This document shows positions 1 through 8,568 of a stretch of 64,000 bases of DNA, one piece after another (within the stretch, counting starts at the first letter, position 1; each line of letters opens with the position of its first letter). The position numbers and the translations under genes are program-made. The notes beneath the pieces were generated by a model. The model saw only the letters and a program-made list of their open reading frames with translations, did no database searches and was not told where the DNA came from. Source of the DNA: Algiphilus sp. (lineage in GTDB: Bacteria; Pseudomonadota; Gammaproteobacteria; Nevskiales; Nevskiaceae); assembly GCF_023145115.1 (NCBI RefSeq), contig NZ_JAGLEJ010000006.1:1-64000 (forward strand), read 5' to 3'.

Positions 1-824
<824 letters not shown>

Positions 825-852
825 GGTTTGGGAATCCTCGGATGAATGCGGT

Positions 853-1386
853 TTAGGCGGTCAGCGCTTGGCGCAGCTGCTCGAGCTGGCTGCTGGCGGA
901 AGCATCGATGACCTGGTCGCCGGCGCGGATGCGCGCGCCGGCCAGCAAATCGGCGTCGACCGCCCAGTGCACGTCGGCGCGCCTGCCCAGATGACGCTCG
1001 ATGGCCTGGACCAGCTTGCCGCGCTGCGTCTCGTCCACTTCCGTGGCGGTGGTGATCGTCACCTCGGCCGTGCCGTCATGCTCGCGCCGCAGCGTCTCGA
1101 AGCTCGCGAAGATCGCGGGCAGCAGCGTCAGGCGCCGGTTGGCCGCCAGCAGGCGCACGAAGTTCCGTCCGGCATCATCGTCGATGCCGGCGGCCTCGCA
1201 GACCACCTCGGTCAGCGTGTGGCGGTCGATGCCCGGCATGCCGAACAGCGCGTGCGCCGCGTCCATGCCGGCCAGGCTGGCGAGCGTCTGCAGGCGCTCG
1301 CGCCAGGCATCCAGCGCACCGGCGTCACGCGCCAGTTCGAAGACGGCGCGGGCGTACGGTCGGGCGGAAGTGGCGAAATCGCTCAT
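853..1386 (-). CDS. atpH: ATP synthase F1 subunit delta
   Basis: A 177-residue delta subunit (OSCP homologue) that joins the F1 head to the peripheral b-subunit stalk. The length is typical. The N-terminal helical domain starts with ATSARPYARAVFELA, and the C-terminal part ends with the characteristic GDQVIDASASSQLEQLRQAL segment. It lies 9 bases after atpF and 28 bases before atpA, in normal operon order. Confidence 0.97.
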   Translation of the reverse strand: MSDFATSARPYARAVFELARDAGALDAWRERLQTLASLAGMDAAHALFGMPGIDRHTLTEVVCEAAGIDDDAGRNFVRLLAANRRLTLLPAIFASFETLRREHDGTAEVTITTATEVDETQRGKLVQAIERHLGRRADVHWAVDADLLAGARIRAGDQVIDASASSQLEQLRQALTA

Positions 1387-1395
1387 GACAGACCC

Positions 1396-1866
1396 TTAGA
1401 GCTGGCTCGCGACTTCGTCGAGCACTTCGGCGTGCTTGGCGGCGTCGACCTCGCGCTTGACCACGCGCGCGGCACCCAGCACCGCGAGCTCGCCGACGCG
1501 CTTGCGCAGGGCCTCGCGGGCCTTCTCGGCCTCGCGCTCGGCCTCTTCCTCGGCCGACTTGCGAATGCGCTCGGCGTCGGTCCGCGCCTTGGTCTGCGCT
1601 TCCTCGACGATCTGGCTCGCCTGGCGATTGGCGGCGGTGAGGATTTCCTGCGCCTGCGCGCGGGCCTGGGCAAGTTCCTCTTCGCGCTTGGCCTCCGCTT
1701 CGGCAAGGGCCTTCTCGCCCTTGTCGGCAGCTGCCAGGCCGTCGGCGATGCGCGCCTCGCGATCGCTCATGGCCTTGTGGATCGGCGGCCACACGAACTT
1801 GAGTGTGAACCAGACGAACACCATGAAGGTGATCATCTGGACAATCAGCGTCGCATTAACTCCCAC
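1396..1866 (-). CDS. atpF: ATP synthase F0 subunit b
   Basis: A 156-residue subunit b, the peripheral stalk of ATP synthase. Residues 5-25 form the single N-terminal membrane helix (TLIVQMITFMVFVWFTLKFV). The rest is a long, highly charged Ala/Glu/Lys/Arg helix, as expected for the dimeric coiled-coil stalk. The start ATG gives MGVNATLIVQ, the usual N-terminus. It is separated from atpE by 54 bases, a common place for translational control in atp operons, although I see no clear structure there. Confidence 0.97.
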   Translation of the reverse strand: MGVNATLIVQMITFMVFVWFTLKFVWPPIHKAMSDREARIADGLAAADKGEKALAEAEAKREEELAQARAQAQEILTAANRQASQIVEEAQTKARTDAERIRKSAEEEAEREAEKAREALRKRVGELAVLGAARVVKREVDAAKHAEVLDEVASQL

Positions 1867-1920
1867 GGCCTAGGCCTCCCGGGTTGCTGGATCGGATGAC
1901 AGCTCGCTCGCGGTCGGCGC

Positions 1921-2175
1921 TTAGCCCATCTGGCCGAGCAGCGGGTTCGCGAACAGCATGAGGAGCGCCATGGCGACGCCGATGATCGCGACCGCGTCGA
2001 GCAGACCGGCGATGATGAACATGCGGGTCTGCAGCATGCCGGCCATCTCGGGCTGACGCGCCGCACCCTCGAGGAACTTGCCGCCGAGCAGGCCGAAGCC
2101 GATGCCGGTGCCGAGCGCGGCCAGGCCGAAGATCAGGCCGATGGCGAGCGCGGTATTGCCGATGATGAGTTCCAT
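1921..2175 (-). CDS. atpE: ATP synthase F0 subunit c
   Basis: An 84-residue c-ring subunit made of two membrane helices joined by the polar loop R40-Q41-P42. The proton-carrying acid is Asp60 in GLLDAVAIIGV. The Gly-rich first helix (GLAALGTGIGFGLLGG) packs the ring. I do not see the extra polar ligands of Na+-binding c subunits around the acid, so proton coupling is the natural reading. The gene sits between atpB and atpF with 58- and 54-base spacers. Confidence 0.97.
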   Translation of the reverse strand: MELIIGNTALAIGLIFGLAALGTGIGFGLLGGKFLEGAARQPEMAGMLQTRMFIIAGLLDAVAIIGVAMALLMLFANPLLGQMG

Positions 2176-2233
2176 TGTGATCTCCAGGGGTGATGTGTCG
2201 AAGTGAACGAAGGGGAACGGTGCCGTACGCGCG

Positions 2234-3079
2234 TCAGTGCTCGTCGTGGCTTTCGTAGGCCATGCCGAGGTAGACGATCGTCAGCGTCATGAAGATGAAT
2301 GCCTGCAGCGGGATGACCAGGAGGTGGAAGACCGCCCAGGCGAACTGCAGCGCCATGTGACCGGCGATGGAGGCCCAGCCGCCGACGCTGGTGAGCAGCT
2401 CGGACAGCGAACTGCCCAGCGTGAACAGCGCGATCAGGATGAAGATCAGCTCACCGGCGTAGAGGTTGCCGAACAGTCGCAGCGCCAGCGACAGCGGCTT
2501 GGCGAGCAGCTCGACCACATTCAGGATGATGTTGAAGGGCAGCAGCCAGACGCCAAAGGGATGCGTCAGGAACTCCTTCGCGAAGCCGCCGACACCCTTG
2601 CCGGCGACACTGTAGAAGAGAATCAGGAAGAACACGCCCAGCGAAAGCGCGAAGGTGGCGCTCATGTCGGCCGAGGGCACGATCTTCAGGTATTCGACAC
2701 CGGCGGCGTAGAAGATCGTCGGGAACAGGTCCACCGGGATGATGTCCATGATGTTCCAGAGGAGCACCCAGACGAAGATGGTCAGCGCCAGCGGCGCGAC
2801 CAGCTTGGACTTGCCCGGAAAGGATTCGCGGACGGCGTTGTCCACGAAGTTGATCAGCAGCTCGACAAAGGAGAGCAGACCGCTGGGCTTGTCCGTGGTG
2901 GCGGCCAGCGCCGCGCGACGGAAGAAGAAGAGGAAAGCGACGCCGAGCACGGTCGAGAACAGGATCGTGTCGAGGTTGAATGTCCAGAAGCCTTCTCCCA
3001 CCTGCCAGTGCGTCAGGTGATGGGAGATATAGCCTTCGGAGGTCGGCGCGTCTGACTTGGCTGCCATCGCTTGCGTCAA
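2234..3079 (-). CDS. atpB: ATP synthase F0 subunit a
   Basis: A 281-residue subunit a that forms the proton half-channels against the c ring. The essential arginine is Arg201 in LALRLFGNLYAGE. Five or more hydrophobic helices are visible, and the C-terminal helix QAFIFMTLTIVYLGMAYE is typical. The start codon overlaps the atpI stop by four bases (ATGA), which suggests translational coupling. Confidence 0.98.
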   Translation of the reverse strand: MTQAMAAKSDAPTSEGYISHHLTHWQVGEGFWTFNLDTILFSTVLGVAFLFFFRRAALAATTDKPSGLLSFVELLINFVDNAVRESFPGKSKLVAPLALTIFVWVLLWNIMDIIPVDLFPTIFYAAGVEYLKIVPSADMSATFALSLGVFFLILFYSVAGKGVGGFAKEFLTHPFGVWLLPFNIILNVVELLAKPLSLALRLFGNLYAGELIFILIALFTLGSSLSELLTSVGGWASIAGHMALQFAWAVFHLLVIPLQAFIFMTLTIVYLGMAYESHDEH

Positions 3080-3480
3080 GCTCCCTGATCTTTTGGATGT
3101 CCCGGGTCACTCCAGCGGAGCGCCCACAAAAAAACCAACGACGTTGCGGCAAAACTCGCGATCACCGGCAGATAGGCAGTCGCGAAAAAGCGCATGGCGA
3201 TGACCAGCAGCGCCAGCACCAAGGCGATTTTCAGGATCTCGCCGGCCAGAAAGCCGCGCAGCATCCCGGCAGCATCCGTCCGCGGGCGCAGGAATGTGCG
3301 CACCGCAAAGAAGGCATTGCCCGCTACTGCGATCGCCGCTCCGGTCAGTGCCGCCAGCGCGTCCTGTTTCCCCGCAACCAGGCCCCAAGCAAGGGCGATG
3401 CAGCAACCCAGACCGGTCTGCGCAACCACCAGACGCACCGGAATCGACAAATGGCCCCATCTCTGCATGCCGTCGATCAT
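3076..3480 (-). CDS. atpI: ATP synthase subunit I (AtpI)
   Basis: A 134-residue membrane protein with four hydrophobic segments, at the promoter-proximal position of the operon, where atpI is normally found. AtpI assists c-ring assembly and possibly Mg2+ supply but is not part of the mature enzyme. The sequence is poorly conserved, as is usual for AtpI, so the call rests on length, topology and position. It overlaps atpB by four bases. Confidence 0.9.
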   Translation of the reverse strand: MIDGMQRWGHLSIPVRLVVAQTGLGCCIALAWGLVAGKQDALAALTGAAIAVAGNAFFAVRTFLRPRTDAAGMLRGFLAGEILKIALVLALLVIAMRFFATAYLPVIASFAATSLVFLWALRWSDPGHPKDQGA

Positions 3481-3535
3481 CTCTTCCGGCGCGGGACGGA
3501 CGCGCTAGGCGTCCACCGCGAAAATCGCGGCGCGA

Positions 3536-3564
3536 AGTCTACCCGGGCAGGCCACCCCGGTCAA
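3536..3564 (-). promoter_or_regulatory. sigma-70 promoter of the atp operon
   Basis: On the minus strand TTGACC (3559-3564) and TAGACT (3536-3541) are separated by exactly 17 bases. The -10 box lies about 56 bases upstream of the atpI ATG, in the 123-base gap between parB and atpI. Each box matches the consensus at four or five of six positions. It is the only strong promoter-like pair I see in this gap. Confidence 0.6.
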
Positions 3565-3603
3565 CGACGATTTGTCGCGGCGCAGCAAGAACCGCGCCGC
3601 CGC

Positions 3604-4476
3604 TCAGTCTCCGAGGCGTGCCAGCAGGGCCTCCAGCTCGGCACGATCGCGGAAGGCGATGGTCACGCGCCCGCGACCCTTCTCGCTGGCGCGGATCGAG
3701 ACCGGTAGACCGACGCGCTCGGCGAGCGTATCCGCAAGTCCCTCCATGCCGGGGTCGGGCGCCGGAGCGGGCGTGCGTGCGGATCGACCGCCACCGGCCA
3801 CCAGGGCCTCGGTCTGTCGCACCGATAGGCCGCGCCGCACGACGTGTTCGGCCAGTGCCTCGCGCTGATCGGCGTCGGCGCCCAGCAGGGCGCGCGCATG
3901 GCCGAAGCTCAGCTTGCCGTCGCGCACCATCTGCTGCACCTCGGGCGGCAGATCGAACAGGCGCAGCAGATTGCTGATGACGGCGCGCGAGCGGCCGACG
4001 GCTTCCGCCGCCTGGGCGTGCGTCAGGCCGCATTCGGCGATCAGCTTGTTGATGGCGTCGGCCTCTTCCAGCGCGTTGAGATCGGCGCGCTGGATGTTCT
4101 CGACCAGCGCCACCGCCATGGCGCCCTGCTCGTCGATCTCGCGCACGATGACCGGGAGCTCGGGCAGCCCGGCCGCACGCGCGGCGCGCCAGCGGCGCTC
4201 ACCGGCGATGATCTCGAAGCGGCTGCGCCCCATCGGACGCACCAGCAGCGGCTGGATGATGCCCTGGCTGCGGATCGAGTCGGCCAGCGCTTCGAGGGCG
4301 GCCTCGTCGAAATGCTGGCGCGGCTGGTGCTTGCCGGGCGCGAGCGCATCGATGGGCACGCTCTTGAGTGCGGCGCGGGCGTCCTCGGACAGTTGCTCGA
4401 CGTCCTGATGGCCTTCCGGTGCGCTGCCGAGCAGCGCGTCCAGTCCGCGGCCGAGGCCTCGTTTCTTGGTGCTCAT
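3604..4476 (-). CDS. parB: chromosome-partitioning protein ParB
   Basis: A 290-residue chromosomal ParB, a CTP-dependent DNA clamp that loads at parS sites near the origin and works with ParA in origin segregation. The N-terminus (MSTKKRGLGRGLDALLG) is the usual ParA-interacting region. The ParB/Srx domain follows with the GERRWRAA box (CTP site), then the helix-turn-helix around residues 130-170, and a C-terminal dimerisation segment after a Pro/Ala linker. It follows parA by 76 bases. Confidence 0.97.
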   Translation of the reverse strand: MSTKKRGLGRGLDALLGSAPEGHQDVEQLSEDARAALKSVPIDALAPGKHQPRQHFDEAALEALADSIRSQGIIQPLLVRPMGRSRFEIIAGERRWRAARAAGLPELPVIVREIDEQGAMAVALVENIQRADLNALEEADAINKLIAECGLTHAQAAEAVGRSRAVISNLLRLFDLPPEVQQMVRDGKLSFGHARALLGADADQREALAEHVVRRGLSVRQTEALVAGGGRSARTPAPAPDPGMEGLADTLAERVGLPVSIRASEKGRGRVTIAFRDRAELEALLARLGD

Positions 4477-4553
4477 TCGTCCCTGTGGTGAATGTGGCTC
4501 AAAGGGCGCATGCGGAGAACGCGGCGTGCGCAGTCGTCATGCATGCAACCCGA

Positions 4554-5336
4554 TCAGGCCGCGGTGCGGCTGTGACCGTGCCGGCGCAGCATCTCGCCGG
4601 CAAGGGCCAGATAGGCGCGCGCGCCGGTGGACTGGGCATCGTAGACCAGCGCCGGCAGGCCGTGGCTGGGCGCCTCGGCGAGGCGCACGTTGCGCGGCAC
4701 GATGGTGCGGTAGACGCGATCACCGAAATGCTGCGTGAGCTGGGCCGAGACGTCGTTGGCGAGGTTGTTGCGCGGGTCGAACATCGTGCGCAGCAGGCCG
4801 TCGATGGCGAGATCCTGGTTGATGACCTTGCGGATGCGCTCGACGGTGTCGAGCAGCGCGGTCAGCCCTTCCAGCGCGTAGTACTCGCACTGCATGGGCA
4901 CCAGCACGCCGTCCGCGGCCACCAGCGCGTTGACGGTGAGCTTGGACAGCGCCGGCGGGCAGTCGAGGAAGATGTACTCGTACTCGTCGCCGAGCTCGGC
5001 GAGCGCGGACTTCAGCGCGAAGTCGCCCACCGCCTGGTCGCGCAGCCGCACCTCGGCCTCGGTGAGATCGCCGTTGGCGGGCAGAAGATCGAGCGACAGG
5101 CGGTCGACGCGCATGATGGCGCGGCGCACGTCGCAGGCCTCGAGCAGCACGTCGCGCACGGTGGGGTCGCACTCGTCCTTGTTGACGCCCACGCCCATGG
5201 TGGCGTTGCCCTGCGCATCGAGGTCAACGAGCAGGACGCGGCGCCCGGCCGAGGCCAGCGAAGCCGCCAGGTTCACCGCGGTGGTGGTCTTGCCCACCCC
5301 GCCCTTCTGGTTGGCGATGGCGATGATGTGGGTCAT
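4554..5336 (-). CDS. parA: chromosome-partitioning ATPase ParA
   Basis: A 260-residue Soj/ParA-type ATPase. The deviant Walker A motif KGGVGKTT is at residues 11-18, followed by LLVDLDAQGNAT (Walker A') and IFLDCPPAL (Walker B). It binds the nucleoid as an ATP dimer and is released by ParB. The start ATG overlaps the rsmG stop by four bases, so rsmG-parA-parB look like one transcription unit, as in many gammaproteobacteria. Confidence 0.98.
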   Translation of the reverse strand: MTHIIAIANQKGGVGKTTTAVNLAASLASAGRRVLLVDLDAQGNATMGVGVNKDECDPTVRDVLLEACDVRRAIMRVDRLSLDLLPANGDLTEAEVRLRDQAVGDFALKSALAELGDEYEYIFLDCPPALSKLTVNALVAADGVLVPMQCEYYALEGLTALLDTVERIRKVINQDLAIDGLLRTMFDPRNNLANDVSAQLTQHFGDRVYRTIVPRNVRLAEAPSHGLPALVYDAQSTGARAYLALAGEMLRRHGHSRTAA

Positions 5337-6037
5337 GGCTGCTCGGACCGGTTGGGAGGCGCGGCAGGCCCGGACACGCGCCGGACCACGACGAGATGGC
5401 GGTCTTCCTGCAGGCCCGGGACGTGCAGGGCGTCGGCACTGATCACCTGGAAGCCCTCCGGCAGTTGCGCGATCTCTGGACCGGCAAGCTTACCCTTCAT
5501 CGCCAGCCAGACACCATGCGCGCCGGCGAGATGGTCCGTCCAGCGCAGGAAATCGCCCAGTGCCGCGAACGCCCGGCTGGTCACCACATCGAAGGGCGCG
5601 GCCGGCGCGAAGGTCTCGGCGCGCGCCTGGTGCGCCTCGGCATTGTCCAGCCCGAGCGTGCGGATGGCGTGGCGCATGAAGCGCACCTTCTTGCCGTTGC
5701 TGTCGAGCAGGGTGACCCGCGCCTGCGGTCGCGCGATGGCCAGCGGGATCCCGGGCAGACCGGCACCGGCGCCGACGTCGACGACGGCGGGGCCCGGGGC
5801 TCGCGGCTCGGGACTCGAGAGGGCATCCAGGGCGTGGATGATCACCAGTGAATCGAGAAGGTGGCGGGTCACCATCTCGCCCAGATCGCGCACGGATGTC
5901 AGGTTGTACGCCTTGTTCCAGCGCTGCAGCTCGTGCAGGTAGGCGAGCATCGGCTCCGCCAGCGACGCATCCAGCCCGAGCCGGTGCAAGCCGTCGACAA
6001 GCTGATCGCGAGCGCGCTGTGCCGAATCCCGGGTCAA
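5333..6037 (-). CDS. rsmG: 16S rRNA m7G527 methyltransferase RsmG
   Basis: RsmG (GidB) methylates N7 of G527 in 16S rRNA using S-adenosylmethionine. The SAM-binding motif VVDVGAGAGLPGIPLAI is present, as is VTSRAFAALGDFL. I chose a TTG start at 6035-6037, preceded by a GGAGG box about nine bases upstream; this gives 234 residues, somewhat longer than the ~207 typical. An in-frame upstream ATG (6241) would overlap the prpD end and add a low-complexity Arg-rich tail, so it is unlikely. Its usual partner mnmG is not next to it. Confidence 0.93.
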   Translation of the reverse strand: MTRDSAQRARDQLVDGLHRLGLDASLAEPMLAYLHELQRWNKAYNLTSVRDLGEMVTRHLLDSLVIIHALDALSSPEPRAPGPAVVDVGAGAGLPGIPLAIARPQARVTLLDSNGKKVRFMRHAIRTLGLDNAEAHQARAETFAPAAPFDVVTSRAFAALGDFLRWTDHLAGAHGVWLAMKGKLAGPEIAQLPEGFQVISADALHVPGLQEDRHLVVVRRVSGPAAPPNRSEQP

Positions 6038-6197
6038 GACGCCCGCCCTCCGGGCATCCCGCCGCGAACCCGGCTGCGCCACAGGCAGATCGACAAAGTC
6101 AGCAGACTGCGCTCCACGGAACCTCTCCTCGTTCACGCCCCGGGCACCGCAGCCGGTTCCGGATCGGCAGCGCCTTGCGGCGAATGCGGCTTCGTCG

Positions 6198-7751
6198 CTA
6201 GTAGATGCCGCGCGTTTCCGGCGCCTCCAGGCGGCCGGCATCCACGATCAGGTTAATGGTGGCCAACTGATCGCCCGAGAGGGCGTCCATGCCGCTGACC
6301 GCCTCGATGAAGCGGGTGCGCTCGGCGTCGCTGACCAGATCTCTGGTGTAGTCCGCCAGCTTGGCTTCGTAATCCGGGCGCTGCCAGGGCGTGTCGCCAC
6401 CGGGGTGGGCGTTGGCGCGGGTCTTCTCGTCGGCCACCTCGCTGCCGTCGGCCAGCGTCACGATCATGCGGCCGCCATAGGCCTGCACGTTCGGATCCTG
6501 GTCGTGGTAGAGGTCTTCCCAGCGCTGGTCGAGCTTGGTCTCTATGCGGGCCATCAGTTTGCGCAGCTCGTCCTTCTCGGCCTGCGTCATCTGGTAGGCG
6601 CGGTCCTTGTGGAACTCGCCGGTCTGGATGCAGCGGGCAATGGCGAACATGATGCTGTGATCCAGCGTGCCGCGAGGCGAATCCGGGTCGATCTTCTGCG
6701 GATCCTGCGCGTCGGTACCAATGACGTGATGGGTGTGATGGCTGGTTTCCAGCACGATCTTGTGGATCCGGTCGAGATCGACGGCGTCGCCCTTCCTGGG
6801 CAGCTGATCGCGCAGCTGCAGCGCCAGGTCGATGATCGCCTGACCCTGGTATTCGAAGGCGTGCTGCTTGGGATAGGTCTTCAGGATGTTGCGCAGCGGG
6901 TCCGCGCCCGGCTCGGCCAGCGCCACCTTGTACACGGCGTTCTCGTCGTCGCGACCGTTGAGGAAGCGGCGGATGATGCTGTCCACGCCTTCGTAGACGG
7001 GGTTCGGCCCCTTGAGCCCGTGCATGGCGTGATTGGCGGCCTTGATGGCAATCTCCGCAGAGAAGCCGGGCACGAATTCCTTCTGCGCGCCGATGTCGCC
7101 CTTGCGGGACTGGCGGGAGGAAATGGCGTTGTGCACGGCGAAGTTGATGGCGTGATAGGCCTGCTCGGTGCTCAGCTCCAGCATGGAGGCGATGCCGGCC
7201 GCAGTGCCCGCGGCGATGTGGGTCATGTGGTCGACCTTGTGCTTGTGCAGGCAGATGCCGGTGCCGTCGCCGGTACCGACCAGCGCCACGTGCACCTCGT
7301 AGGCCACCACGATGCCGCGCAGGATGTCGGCACCGCTCACGCCCAGGTGCTGGCCGACCGCGATGATCGGCGAGATGTTGTCGTCCGGGTGCGAATACTC
7401 CGCCGCCAGGTAGGTATCGTCGTTGTCCAGGTAGCGCACGGCCACCGCGTTGGCGAAGGCGGCCGGCACCGGTGCGAAGAGGTCCTTCAGGCCCCAGATC
7501 GTGGCCCTGCCCGTGCCTTTGGAGCCCAGCGCATCGGCACGCGCCACCTTGACCGCCATTTCGTTCGCCGCACCCAGGGCAATAGCGGCGTTGTCGATGA
7601 TGCGATTCTTGGCCATCGCCACCGCATCGGCGTCCTGCGGCGCGTCCTTCGCCCGGGTGGCGAGCTCCGCCAGCTTCCAGGCCAGTTGCTGCTCGCGGGC
7701 AAGATCTCCGCTGGCCTTTTCTGCCTGAACGGTGTGGGTCGCTACGGTCAT
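6198..7751 (-). CDS. prpD: 2-methylcitrate dehydratase (MmgE/PrpD family)
   Basis: A 517-residue MmgE/PrpD protein. Full-length PrpD dehydrates 2-methylcitrate to 2-methyl-cis-aconitate in the methylcitrate cycle of propionate catabolism. Typical segments are LDNDDTYLAAEYSHPDDN, HKHKVDHMTHIAAGTA and SPRGTLDHSIMFAIAR. The ATG at 7749-7751 has a GGGGA box at suitable spacing; a TTG 36 bases upstream is also open. No prpB, prpC or acnD lies nearby, so the substrate could differ from methylcitrate. It stands 160 bases before rsmG, a place often held by mnmG. Confidence 0.85.
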   Translation of the reverse strand: MTVATHTVQAEKASGDLAREQQLAWKLAELATRAKDAPQDADAVAMAKNRIIDNAAIALGAANEMAVKVARADALGSKGTGRATIWGLKDLFAPVPAAFANAVAVRYLDNDDTYLAAEYSHPDDNISPIIAVGQHLGVSGADILRGIVVAYEVHVALVGTGDGTGICLHKHKVDHMTHIAAGTAAGIASMLELSTEQAYHAINFAVHNAISSRQSRKGDIGAQKEFVPGFSAEIAIKAANHAMHGLKGPNPVYEGVDSIIRRFLNGRDDENAVYKVALAEPGADPLRNILKTYPKQHAFEYQGQAIIDLALQLRDQLPRKGDAVDLDRIHKIVLETSHHTHHVIGTDAQDPQKIDPDSPRGTLDHSIMFAIARCIQTGEFHKDRAYQMTQAEKDELRKLMARIETKLDQRWEDLYHDQDPNVQAYGGRMIVTLADGSEVADEKTRANAHPGGDTPWQRPDYEAKLADYTRDLVSDAERTRFIEAVSGMDALSGDQLATINLIVDAGRLEAPETRGIY

Positions 7752-7862
7752 ACAAGGAATCCCCTGATCGATCAGGCTACCCGCCAAGGCGGCACTTGTG
7801 CGGGGACGGAATTCTAAAGGGTGCAGCGTGCGTTCCCGTTCCCGCCCCTCGCTGCTCCCGGA

Positions 7863-8486
7863 TCACCGATACGGGCGCTCGCGGAACCACAGATTGGCGA
7901 TCCACTTCTCGCCCGCCTCCAGCGGGGTCGAGGCGTGCAGCGCGTCCGGATGCACGCTGCGCGTCCCGGCCCGACAGCTGTCGAAGATCAGCACGTCGCC
8001 GAGTCGCGGCTGCACCGTGATGTCGAGGCGCGGGAACTGCGTGCAGCCTCCGGCATCGACATCGTTGAGATAGATGATCGCCGTGCACAGGCGCTGGCCG
8101 CCGCGCTCGGTGTACTGGCGGCCGCGCGGCGTCGACATGTCGTAGGCGTCGTAGTGCGGGCGGTACTCGCCGCCGGGGGCGTAGTGCACCACCTGCAGGG
8201 ACTCCGCATAGGCCAGAGGATGTCCGGCGGTATCGGCCAGACGCTCGCAGAGCGCCCGGACCGCGGCGTCCGCGTCGTGCCGGATCCAGGCGTTGCGGGC
8301 GGTGCGGCCGGAACTGGTGCCGACGCCGCCGTCGAGGCTCACGCCCGCCTCGCGCAGATGGTCGCGCGCGCATTCGATGATGTGCGCGGCCTCGTCGGCG
8401 TCGAAGAAGCCGTGCAGCAGCTGGATGCGCGGCTCGTGGCTGAGCACGTGCGCGACATCGCGTTCGGCAACCTCGGTGAGTTCCAT
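7863..8486 (-). CDS. 2-oxoglutarate/Fe(II) oxygenase, prolyl 4-hydroxylase type
   Basis: A 207-residue protein with the P4Hc fold. Visible motifs are HYDAYD (the HxD iron ligands), the distal HAST histidine and the downstream lysine in EKWIANLWFRE that binds 2-oxoglutarate. An IYLNDVDAGGCTQFP segment is typical of the prolyl 4-hydroxylase alpha family. Bacterial members hydroxylate proline in proteins such as EF-Tu, but the substrate here is unknown. It is divergent from recQ across an 80-base gap. Confidence 0.85.
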   Translation of the reverse strand: MELTEVAERDVAHVLSHEPRIQLLHGFFDADEAAHIIECARDHLREAGVSLDGGVGTSSGRTARNAWIRHDADAAVRALCERLADTAGHPLAYAESLQVVHYAPGGEYRPHYDAYDMSTPRGRQYTERGGQRLCTAIIYLNDVDAGGCTQFPRLDITVQPRLGDVLIFDSCRAGTRSVHPDALHASTPLEAGEKWIANLWFRERPYR

Positions 8487-8555
8487 GACGCGTCCCGTTG
8501 CGGCGTGGCCTGCAGCCTATACCCGCGGGGTGGCACTTGTCAGCGTCGCCGCCTC

Positions 8556-8561
8556 TACAAT
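8556..8561 (+). promoter_or_regulatory. -10 element (TACAAT) directly before recQ
   Basis: TACAAT ends eight bases before the recQ ATG, so transcription would begin at or within a base or two of the start codon. No ribosome-binding site is visible between it and the ATG. A TTGTCA sequence exists upstream but at only 13 bases spacing, so the -35 is uncertain. Confidence 0.45.
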
Positions 8562-8568
8562 CCGCGCC

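Noticed and set aside
3481..6200. parS sites or an origin of replication near parAB
   Set aside because: I looked by eye for the TGTTTCACGTGAAACA-like consensus and DnaA boxes and found none; parS sites may lie outside the window.
8531..8545. A sigma-54 promoter before recQ (TGGCAC...)
   Set aside because: The TGGCAC start is present but the TTGC half is not at the right spacing; a -10 box TACAAT explains the site better.
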